Source of the DNA: Facklamia sp050409585
GTDB taxonomy: Bacteria; Bacillota; Bacilli; Lactobacillales; Aerococcaceae
Direction: 5' to 3'
Assembly: GCF_050409585.1 (NCBI RefSeq)
Contig: NZ_JBNUPE010000005.1
Coordinates: forward strand, 1-64,000
DNA length: 64,000 nt
The position numbers and the translations under genes are program-made. Within the stretch, counting starts at the first letter, position 1; the number at the start of each line of letters is the position of its first letter. This document shows positions 8,191 to 15,318 of the stretch, piece after piece. The notes beneath the pieces are model-generated. The model saw only the letters and a list, made by a program, of their open reading frames with translations, was not told the DNA's origin and searched no databases.

Positions 8191-9442
8191 GTTTGATCAG
8201 CCTTTCTTGCATTTCTTGATAGCTAGTTGGGATAGAAGACTTGACGGGAATAATGAGGTCTGCACACTCTTGGTAGAGTGTTTTTCGTTCATTCCATAAA
8301 CGCTTAACTTGGTCTAGTGAAGCTGAAAGTGGTCGGCCCTTTCGAGACAGTTCTTCTAAGGGGCGCTCCAATAGAATCAATCGACCATTCTGAGTTAGAG
8401 CTTGTCGGTTCCTTGCCCTTAAAATGGCACCTCCGCCCGTGGCAATTACTTGCCCATTTCCCTTAGCCACTTGATGAATGATTTTTTCTTCTAGGTCGCG
8501 AAAAGGTTTTTCGCCCACCTTGGAAATATATTCAGAGATCGGTTGATGGATGACAGCTTCGATCAATTGATCGGTGTCTAAAAAGGGGCGGCCTAGTTGA
8601 TCAGCCAGTTTTTTTCCGAGAGTGGTCTTGCCAACACCTGGCATTCCGATGAAAACTAAGTTTTCGATTCCCTGCCAATAGGATTGGCAAATTTGATGGA
8701 TGAAGTCTGTCGGATAAGACTTACCGGTAAAAAGTTGACTGGCAAAAAAAGCTTGAGCAATTAACATGTCGAGTCCACCTATAGCTTGAATGCCTTGGCT
8801 TTTGGCTTGGAGGACTAAAGAAGAGCGTAAGGGATTATAGATGAGATCAACGACCGCTTCTAGTTGAGGGAATGAGGTCAAGTTTAATCTTAAATCCTGG
8901 TTATTAGGGTACATACCAACCGGTGTCGCATTGAAAATAACTTGAGCCGCCTGATTGTCAGCCTTTAATGGTGGGAAAGCTTGGCGAATGCTTAAATGGC
9001 TAACTCGGTGACAGTCATGGTTTTTAGCATAAACAGCGATCATTTTGGCAGAGCCACCGGATCCAAGAATAAGCACATTTTTGCCTGTTAAGGTCAGATG
9101 ATTATTTTTTAATAAAAAGTCTAAGCCAGCGTAGTCAGTATTATAGCCTTTGAGTTTTCCCTCTTCATTCACAATTGTATTGACCGATCCGATGACTTTA
9201 GCCAAGGGGTCTAGGTTGTCTAAATAAGGTAAGGCCGCTTCTTTATAAGGAATAGTCACATTGAGTCCGAGGTAGTTTTTCTCTAAAAGAAAGTCTTTCA
9301 ACTGATTGGGTTCTAATTCAATTAAGTGATAGGGATAGTTCCCAATTCGTTGGTGAATAGATTGGGAATAACTATGACCTAATTTACGTCCGATTAAGCC
9401 ACAAAGAGTGGGTTTTTTATTTTTTTGAGATGTCTGTAACAT
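8156..9442 (-). CDS. aroE-aroK: Bifunctional shikimate dehydrogenase-shikimate kinase fusion
   Basis: One uninterrupted 428-residue frame holds two complete enzymes. Residues 12-255 are AroE: LGHSYSQSIH, NVTIPYK with catalytic Lys67, NTDYAG with Asp103, the NADP loop GSGGSAK (127-133), NATPVGM and IGGLDMLIAQ. Residues 262-420 are AroK: the P-loop GMPGVGKTT (266-274), DTD (289-291), FRDLE with Arg315, ATGGGAI (334-340) and the lid GRPLS. The linker is only about 10 residues. The protein would reduce 3-dehydroshikimate and then phosphorylate the product, two consecutive steps. Both active sites look intact. The order is the reverse of that in the fungal AROM protein, where the kinase precedes the dehydrogenase. 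Confidence 0.95.
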   Translation of the reverse strand: MLQTSQKNKKPTLCGLIGRKLGHSYSQSIHQRIGNYPYHLIELEPNQLKDFLLEKNYLGLNVTIPYKEAALPYLDNLDPLAKVIGSVNTIVNEEGKLKGYNTDYAGLDFLLKNNHLTLTGKNVLILGSGGSAKMIAVYAKNHDCHRVSHLSIRQAFPPLKADNQAAQVIFNATPVGMYPNNQDLRLNLTSFPQLEAVVDLIYNPLRSSLVLQAKSQGIQAIGGLDMLIAQAFFASQLFTGKSYPTDFIHQICQSYWQGIENLVFIGMPGVGKTTLGKKLADQLGRPFLDTDQLIEAVIHQPISEYISKVGEKPFRDLEEKIIHQVAKGNGQVIATGGGAILRARNRQALTQNGRLILLERPLEELSRKGRPLSASLDQVKRLWNERKTLYQECADLIIPVKSSIPTSYQEMQERLIKHAIISPQRTQP

Positions 9443-9468
9443 AAGAACCTACTTTCTAAAGGCGGCAA

Positions 9469-10581
9469 TTAATTTTTTGTTGAAATAGTTGGCCATTGAC
9501 CGTCCATCATCATTAGGTCTAAAAGGCAAATAGCGGTCATTGCTTCAATAACGGGAACAACCCGAGGGACGATACAAGGATCATGCCGGCCCTCAATCGT
9601 CAATTCTTGATTAACTTGTTTATCAAGGTTGACACTTGCTTGGGGTTGACCGATAGAAGAAGTAGGCTTAATTGCTACTCGCATAATCAAGGGCATGCCA
9701 GTGGTCAAACCACCGATAATACCGCCGTGATGGTTGGTCAGCGTTTTAACCATCAGGTTATTATCCAAATAATAAGGATCGTTGTGCTGGCTGCCGCGTA
9801 AGTTTGCTCCAGCAAAGCCCGTTCCGAATTCTACGCCGCGAGTGGCGGGAATGCCAAACATGGCATGGGCTAATTTAGCTTCACACGAATCATAGAGGGG
9901 TTGACCGATACCAACTGGTAAGCCGTCAACGATTACTTCGATTTGCCCTCCTACAGAGTCTTTATCTTCTTTAGCGGCTAGGATAGCTTCCTTCATGGCT
10001 TGGCCTTGCAGGTCATCAATTACGGCAAATTCTTTATTAACTAATTCACTTAAGGCTTTAAAATCAGGTTGCGCAAAATCAACTAACCGGTCTTTTATAC
10101 CAGCGATTGAATGAATGTGGCTATAAATTTGGATGTCGCTTGTTTCTAATAAATAGCGGGCAATACTACCAGCCATTACAATTGGAGCAGTCATGCGCCC
10201 TGAAAAGTGTCCGCCCCCACGAATGTCATGGTGTCCCTCATATTTAATGAAAGCAGGATAATCAGCATGTGAGGGGCGAGGGAGATAGTGATGTTGGGCA
10301 TAATCCTTGGACTGCATGTCTTGATTCCTAATTTCTAAGCAAAGGGGCGCCCCACAGGTTTTACCGTCTACAATGCCTGCTTTGACTTCAAATAAATCAG
10401 TCTCGTTACGGTTAGTTGACCAAACCTTTTTACCAGGACGACGACGTTCGAGAGCTGTTTGAATGGCTGCATAAGGGAAATCTAAACCGGCAGGAAGGCC
10501 ATCAATGACTACCCCAATCGCTTTAGCATGGGATTGTCCGTAAACAGTGAGACGAAAATTTTGACCGAGACTAAAGGACAT
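9469..10581 (-). CDS. aroC: Chorismate synthase
   Basis: 370 residues, converting EPSP to chorismate with reduced FMN. Recognisable family segments are LTVYGQSHAKAIGVVIDGLP, RRRPGKKVWSTNRNETD, RPSHADYPAFIKYEGHHDIR, GGGHFSGRMTAPIV, and SVGGQIEVIVDGLPVGIGQP. The usual first signature GESHG reads GQSHA here (residues 15-19). The catalytic His is kept. The ATG follows AGGAGGTATCTATC and overlaps the end of aroA by 11 bases. Confidence 0.95.
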   Translation of the reverse strand: MSFSLGQNFRLTVYGQSHAKAIGVVIDGLPAGLDFPYAAIQTALERRRPGKKVWSTNRNETDLFEVKAGIVDGKTCGAPLCLEIRNQDMQSKDYAQHHYLPRPSHADYPAFIKYEGHHDIRGGGHFSGRMTAPIVMAGSIARYLLETSDIQIYSHIHSIAGIKDRLVDFAQPDFKALSELVNKEFAVIDDLQGQAMKEAILAAKEDKDSVGGQIEVIVDGLPVGIGQPLYDSCEAKLAHAMFGIPATRGVEFGTGFAGANLRGSQHNDPYYLDNNLMVKTLTNHHGGIIGGLTTGMPLIMRVAIKPTSSIGQPQASVNLDKQVNQELTIEGRHDPCIVPRVVPVIEAMTAICLLDLMMMDGQWPTISTKN

Positions 10582-11842
10582 GATAGATACCTCCTAATTT
10601 TTGAAAATCATCGAAGAAGTGGGGATAAGATTTAGAAACACAGTCCGCCCCTTTAATAATCACAGGTTCTTGGGCAAAACTACCGGCAATGGCAGCTGTC
10701 ATTGCAATACGGTGGTCTTGAAAAGTATCCACAATTCCGCCATGAAAGCCTTGCCCTCCTTGCAAGCTGAACCCATCAGCTTCAGCTTGTATGTAGACAC
10801 CTAAAGCTTGCATAAGAGCTACGGTAGATTCTATTCGGTCACTTTCTTTTAAGCGGAGGCGTTGGCCGTTAACGATGCGAGTAATCCCAGCTTTTCTAGC
10901 GGCTGCTAGGGTAAGGATAGGAATGGCATCGGGCAATTGACGGGCATCGATTTCCACTATTTGATTACTTGCAGTTGAAGTCTTACTGGGATGATAGTCA
11001 GTGGATTGTCTTGCCGGCTCGGGGATGGGATAGCCCAATTTATCCAAATAGGACAAAGCCTGACGGTCTGCTTGGAGACTGTCAAAAGTAAGATTTAAGA
11101 CCTGGACGCCTGCTACTAAGAAGAAAAGGGCGTTGGACCAATCGCCTTCTACTTGGTAGGGCGCTGCTTGTATAGGTCCATCGAGTAAGTGATAGGCTTG
11201 AGTTTGATGAGAAAAATCAATCCTTTTACTAAATTCTTTTAAACTAGCTAAGGTCATGTCGACATAGGCAGCGGATTCCAAAGGCGAAGTTAATTTTATC
11301 TGACTTGCTTTATTTAAATGAGCGAGAGCCAAAGCTAATCCTGAAATAAATTGAGAAGAAACATTACCTGGAAGTTGGTAATTTCCTGCTTCTAACTTGC
11401 CTGAAAGCCAGATACTAGGGCCTTCTTCTTGCCAATAAATACCTAATTGGTCAAACAAGTCCCAATAAGGTTGGTTGGTTCGATTGATCAAACTCCCTTG
11501 GCGAAGGATTTCGACCTGTTGGTTCTTTTCTAACCGACTAGCTAAGATAGGAATTAGAAAGCGTAAGCTTGTTCCCGACTCGCCCACATTGAAGTGGCGC
11601 TTCATAGAATGAGCATCTGGCAGGATATGGTATGCTTTTTGATCTGAATCATGGTGAACCAGGCAACCTAGTCCTTCAATACAAGTCAATGTTGCTTCTA
11701 AATCTTTTGAAAGACGGTCTAAATAGATGGTAGAGGGACCATTGGCTAAGCTGGCTGCAAAGAGTGCTCGATGAGCGTCTGATTTAGAAGGAATTGCAGA
11801 AATACTGCCTTTTAAAGAGTGAGGCATAATTTGAATATCCAT
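10571..11842 (-). CDS. aroA: 3-phosphoshikimate 1-carboxyvinyltransferase (EPSP synthase)
   Basis: 423 residues. It transfers enolpyruvate from PEP to shikimate 3-phosphate. The N-terminal IPSKSDAHRALFAASLA, the phosphate-binding GESGTSLRFLIPILAS, GNVSSQFISGLALALA, LRLKESDRIEST and DHRIAMTAAIAG are the expected EPSP synthase blocks. GESGTS in place of the enterobacterial GNAGTA is a pattern seen in the class II enzymes that are less sensitive to glyphosate; sensitivity here is not tested. The start codon directly abuts the aroB stop. Confidence 0.95.
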   Translation of the reverse strand: MDIQIMPHSLKGSISAIPSKSDAHRALFAASLANGPSTIYLDRLSKDLEATLTCIEGLGCLVHHDSDQKAYHILPDAHSMKRHFNVGESGTSLRFLIPILASRLEKNQQVEILRQGSLINRTNQPYWDLFDQLGIYWQEEGPSIWLSGKLEAGNYQLPGNVSSQFISGLALALAHLNKASQIKLTSPLESAAYVDMTLASLKEFSKRIDFSHQTQAYHLLDGPIQAAPYQVEGDWSNALFFLVAGVQVLNLTFDSLQADRQALSYLDKLGYPIPEPARQSTDYHPSKTSTASNQIVEIDARQLPDAIPILTLAAARKAGITRIVNGQRLRLKESDRIESTVALMQALGVYIQAEADGFSLQGGQGFHGGIVDTFQDHRIAMTAAIAGSFAQEPVIIKGADCVSKSYPHFFDDFQKLGGIYHVL

Positions 11843-12883
11843 CTACAATCGACTCCCTGCTTCAATCCATTGGCCTAATTCATGAATAGGAATGGCTTGT
11901 CGGACACAATTTCCTATTTCAACAGGAATAATTAAGTGAATCGTTTGGTCTTGTTTTTTCTTGTCGTGATTAATGGCGTTCAGTAAATCTTGGTTATCAC
12001 AGTAATAAGTCTGGAATAGTCCTTGTTTTTGGTATAAATCTTCAAGAAGAGGAACAAATGATTGGCGGGCCCAACCCAATTTAAAACTAGCACGAGCCAT
12101 CCATAATAGGCCGATTGCGACTGCTTCACCATGGTTCACTTGGTGGTTGCTAATACTTTCAATGGCATGGGCGAAAGTATGACCTAAATTAAGGAATTGT
12201 CTTTTACCTTGATCGTGAAAATCATTAGCAACATAGGCGTGTTTTATTTCTAAAGACCGTTTAATTAGATTCAAGTAGTTGAGTTGACTTTTATCTCGTC
12301 TGATGTCCTCCAATAAAGCGGGGTCAGTAAGGATCGCATATTTTATAATTTCTGCTAACCCATTGTTAATTTGTCTGATATCTAAGGTGTCTAAATAGGC
12401 AATATCGATATGAACCCAAGCGGGATGATAGAAAGTACCCACTTGATTTTTATAGGCACCAAAATTAATGCCATTTTTACCCCCAATGGCAGAGTCAACC
12501 ATAGCTAAAAGAGTCGTCGGAACTTGTATAAAGTTGATTCCTCTTAAATATGTGGCGGCTAAAAAGCCCCCTAAGTCACCAATGACGCCACCACCAAAGG
12601 CGATTAGGCAATCAGACCGAGTAAGTTTTTCTTCTACCATACGATTCATCACTTCTTGATAACAAGCTAATGACTTTGACGCTTCACCGGCAGGAACAAT
12701 ATGGTAAGAAAAGGATGCTAACTGACCAAGTTGATCAATTTGTTCTTGGTAAAGGGTCGCCACATTTTGATCCGTTAGTAGAAACTTTTTTCCGCTCATT
12801 TGGCTTAAGCGTTTTTTTAATTGACTAAAATGATGGTGTTCTAGATAGATTGGATAAGGAAAAACATTCAATTGGATGTCCAA
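11843..12883 (-). CDS. aroB: 3-dehydroquinate synthase
   Basis: 346 residues, first gene of the operon. It cyclises DAHP to 3-dehydroquinate using NAD and a metal. Family blocks are IAFGGGVIGDLGGFLAATYL, RGINFIQVPTTLLAMVDSAI, GGKNGIN, and the metal-binding NLGHTFAHAIE and NHGEAVAIG histidines. The start is TTG at 12883, 7 bases after AGGAGG. The ribosome binding site sits immediately after the leader terminator hairpin, so reading through that hairpin decides expression of the whole operon. Confidence 0.95.
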   Translation of the reverse strand: MDIQLNVFPYPIYLEHHHFSQLKKRLSQMSGKKFLLTDQNVATLYQEQIDQLGQLASFSYHIVPAGEASKSLACYQEVMNRMVEEKLTRSDCLIAFGGGVIGDLGGFLAATYLRGINFIQVPTTLLAMVDSAIGGKNGINFGAYKNQVGTFYHPAWVHIDIAYLDTLDIRQINNGLAEIIKYAILTDPALLEDIRRDKSQLNYLNLIKRSLEIKHAYVANDFHDQGKRQFLNLGHTFAHAIESISNHQVNHGEAVAIGLLWMARASFKLGWARQSFVPLLEDLYQKQGLFQTYYCDNQDLLNAINHDKKKQDQTIHLIIPVEIGNCVRQAIPIHELGQWIEAGSRL

Positions 12884-13053
12884 AATGTACCCTCCTAAAC
12901 AAAAATAGGAGCTCTGAAAAATTCAGAGCTCCGCTAAAGATGGATAATAAAACAGCGGAAGATAAAAGGCATCGCATGATTGTTCATTTCGTTTTACAGC
13001 AACTTCCCATCTGTAAATACTTTACGCACCTTTTATACTCTGTTCAAAGTTCT
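12884..13053 (-). promoter_or_regulatory. Structured leader RNA of the aro operon (candidate attenuator/riboswitch)
   Basis: About 170 nt lie between the predicted transcription start and aroB. On the minus strand I can draw P1, ATAAAAGG (13036-13029) with CCTTTTAT (12969-12962). It encloses P2, TTTACAG (13017-13011) with CTGTAAA (12999-12993), around an 11-nt loop ATGGGAAGTTG. The loop GGAAG can pair with CTTCC at 12961-12957 as a pseudoknot, or AGATGG can pair with CCATCT at 12943-12938. P3, CCGCT with AGCGG (12958-12954 and 12935-12931), shares bases with the left arm of a terminator hairpin. No T-box sequence is present. I do not recognise the element. The structure is drawn by eye. Confidence 0.6.
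12900..12932 (-). terminator. Leader terminator hairpin before aroB
   Basis: On the minus strand GGAGCTCTGAA pairs perfectly with TTCAGAGCTCC (11 bp, 3-nt loop) and is followed by TATTTTTG. It lies only 4 bases upstream of the aroB ribosome binding site, inside the transcription unit, which is the layout of an attenuator rather than an end-of-gene terminator. Confidence 0.8.
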
Positions 13054-13058
13054 CCTTC

Positions 13059-13086
13059 ATTATAGGTGAATGATAGCACTTGTCAA
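13059..13086 (-). promoter_or_regulatory. Consensus promoter of the aro operon
   Basis: On the minus strand TTGACA (13086-13081) and TATAAT (13064-13059) are separated by 16 bases. Both hexamers match the vegetative consensus exactly. Such a strong promoter followed by a hairpin leader suggests control mainly after initiation. Confidence 0.85.
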
Positions 13087-13218
13087 TCATTGACAAGGAT
13101 TAAATGCTATTCTTTTTAAATTACTTTTCAGGTATTTTTACTAACTACAAATTGTGATAAAATAGGACAATAACCAGTTGCATAGATATCGTTGAAAAAA
13201 ATGTTAGGAGAAACCATT

Positions 13219-15237
13219 ATGAAGTTTGTTATCATTGATAATTATGATTCCTATACTTATAATCTGTTTCAATTAATAGCCAAAGTGACGCAAGAAGTTC
13301 CGTTGGTTATTAAGAATGATCAAATGTCATATGAAGAATTCAAATTGTTAGATTTTGATGCGGTGGTTATTTCACCAGGTCCTGGAAGTCCTGAAAATCC
13401 TGAAGATTTTGGTCTTTGCCGTGAAGTAATCGAAAAAGAAGAACGTCCCATATTGGGCATCTGTTTGGGTCAGCAAGGAATTTATTATCTGAATGGAGGA
13501 GAAATTATATTGGCTCCTCAGCCTGTTCATGGGCGGCTGAGTGAAATCAGACATAATAATCAAGGACTTTTTAAAGGACTACCGCAAGATTTTAAAGTGA
13601 CCCGTTACCATTCTTTAGTCTGTAAAGAAGAGAAATTGGAGAACATTCAAGTGGATGCGAGAACGCACGATGGCTTAATTATGGGGATTTCTCATCGTAG
13701 CAAACCTCAATACGCCGTTCAGTTTCATCCAGAGTCAATTGCTTCACAAGAAGGTGAGCGTCTAATTGAGAATTTTGTAGACTTGATCCACACCTTCCAA
13801 ATACAGACAAATCCTTTGCGTGTTACAAAAGTTCCTTATCAAGGCAATGCACAAGCGTTGTTTAATCAGCTTTATCAAATTAATAAACAAACGCAATGGT
13901 TAGACTCTAGTCAAGTGACAAAAGCTTTGTCTCGTTTTTCTATAATTGGACAAGCGGGTCCTCGCCATGGCCATCGTCTGACCTATGATATTACGGATAA
14001 TGTGGTTATCAAGACAGATATAAAGGGAAGAGAAGAAAGAATTCATCAAGATATATTCACTTATTTAGAAAAACATCAACCTCAATGGCCAATCCATCAA
14101 GATTTACCATGTGATTTCCAATTAGGTTATATTGGTTATTTTGGTTATGAGCTCAAAAGTTTAACGGAAGGGCCTAATCAGCATCAGTCATCGTATCCTG
14201 ATGTTATATTAGATTATATTGATCGAGCGGCTGTTATCGATCATCACGAAAACCAACTTTATTTACTATCCTATAAAGATGACAAAGACTGGATCAAAGA
14301 TTTAGATTTTTCACAGGCTTATATTTCAGTAGGTGAAAAAGAAGAGCTTATCATGGAGGCCTTCGATCAACCAACTATTGCTTGGGCTATGGCTCGCAGT
14401 GACTATTTGAAAGCTATCCACCAATGTCAAGACTACATTCGAAAAGGAGAGTCCTATGAAATATGTTTGACCAACCGCTTGGATATCAAAGACCAGCTAG
14501 ATGCCTATATATATTACCAAACCTTACGCCAAGCCAGTCCAGCCCCTTACGCAGCCTTTTTAACTTTTGATCATTTTGCTGTTGCGTGTTCTTCTATGGA
14601 AAAATTCTTAACTTTGAATCGTGATGGTAGAGTTCAAACCAAGCCCATCAAAGGAACGGCTAAAAGGGGTCAAAACCCAGCAGAAGATCAAGCGATTATT
14701 CATGCTTTAGCAACCGAGGAAAAGACCATGGCTGAAAACTTGATGATCGTAGACCTATTGCGAAATGATTTAGGTAAGGTCTGTCAGATTGGAACAGTAA
14801 CGGTTCCCAAGTTGATGGCTGTTGAGAGTTATTCAACCCTTCATCAATTAGTGACTACCGTTCAAGGCTTTCTTGCAAAAAATGTTTCAGCTATTGATCT
14901 GTTTAAAGCTTGCTTCCCTGGTGGTTCAATGACTGGAGCGCCGAAGTATCGTACCCTCGAATTAATTGATCAATTAGAAGGACGTCCACGAGGTATCTAC
15001 TCAGGGGCTATTGGCTATATTGCTAATAATGGTTGTATGGATTTAAATATTGTTATACGCACGGCGGTTATTGAAGAAGAAAAGACTAGTCTCGGTCTAG
15101 GGGGAGCAATTATTGCCCTTTCAGATCCAGAAGAAGAGTACCAAGAAACTTTAGTCAAAGCCCAAGGAGCTCTTAATGCCTTAAAAGCCTATTACCATCT
15201 ACCTTCAACTTACGAATTTAAAATTGAAGGGGCCTAA
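13219..15237 (+). CDS. pabAB: Aminodeoxychorismate synthase, PabA-PabB fusion
   Basis: 672 residues from the ATG at 13219, which follows TTAGGAG; an in-frame ATG at 13201 lacks one. The N-terminal third is a glutamine amidotransferase with SPGPGSPENP, GICLGQQG carrying the nucleophile Cys, and QFHPESIAS. The rest is a chorismate-binding domain. It has PIKGTAKRG, the PabB form with Lys where anthranilate synthase TrpE has PIAGT, plus AENLMIVDLLRNDLG, TGAPKYR and YSGAIGYI. The enzyme turns chorismate plus glutamine into 4-amino-4-deoxychorismate, the substrate of PabC. It is divergent from the aro operon. Confidence 0.93.
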   Translation: MKFVIIDNYDSYTYNLFQLIAKVTQEVPLVIKNDQMSYEEFKLLDFDAVVISPGPGSPENPEDFGLCREVIEKEERPILGICLGQQGIYYLNGGEIILAPQPVHGRLSEIRHNNQGLFKGLPQDFKVTRYHSLVCKEEKLENIQVDARTHDGLIMGISHRSKPQYAVQFHPESIASQEGERLIENFVDLIHTFQIQTNPLRVTKVPYQGNAQALFNQLYQINKQTQWLDSSQVTKALSRFSIIGQAGPRHGHRLTYDITDNVVIKTDIKGREERIHQDIFTYLEKHQPQWPIHQDLPCDFQLGYIGYFGYELKSLTEGPNQHQSSYPDVILDYIDRAAVIDHHENQLYLLSYKDDKDWIKDLDFSQAYISVGEKEELIMEAFDQPTIAWAMARSDYLKAIHQCQDYIRKGESYEICLTNRLDIKDQLDAYIYYQTLRQASPAPYAAFLTFDHFAVACSSMEKFLTLNRDGRVQTKPIKGTAKRGQNPAEDQAIIHALATEEKTMAENLMIVDLLRNDLGKVCQIGTVTVPKLMAVESYSTLHQLVTTVQGFLAKNVSAIDLFKACFPGGSMTGAPKYRTLELIDQLEGRPRGIYSGAIGYIANNGCMDLNIVIRTAVIEEEKTSLGLGGAIIALSDPEEEYQETLVKAQGALNALKAYYHLPSTYEFKIEGA

Positions 15238-15276
15238 AAGGATTCATTAAAGATAAATGAGTTTGTTAAACGAAGA

Positions 15277-15318
15277 AAACCAGCAAGCATACCATTATTA
15301 TGCTTGCTGGTTTTTTTA
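15277..15318. terminator. Terminator between pabAB and cadA
   Basis: AACCAGCAAGCATA pairs with TATGCTTGCTGGTT, followed by TTTTTT on the plus strand. The opposite strand has a shorter T-run and could end cadA transcripts too. Confidence 0.88.

Noticed and set aside
12920..12985. Short Phe-containing peptide (MNNHAMPFIFRCFIIHL) in the aro leader as a Phe-codon attenuator
   Set aside because: It has three Phe codons but no ribosome binding site before its ATG, and its codons run through the P1/P3 helices. Leader-peptide control is possible but unsupported.
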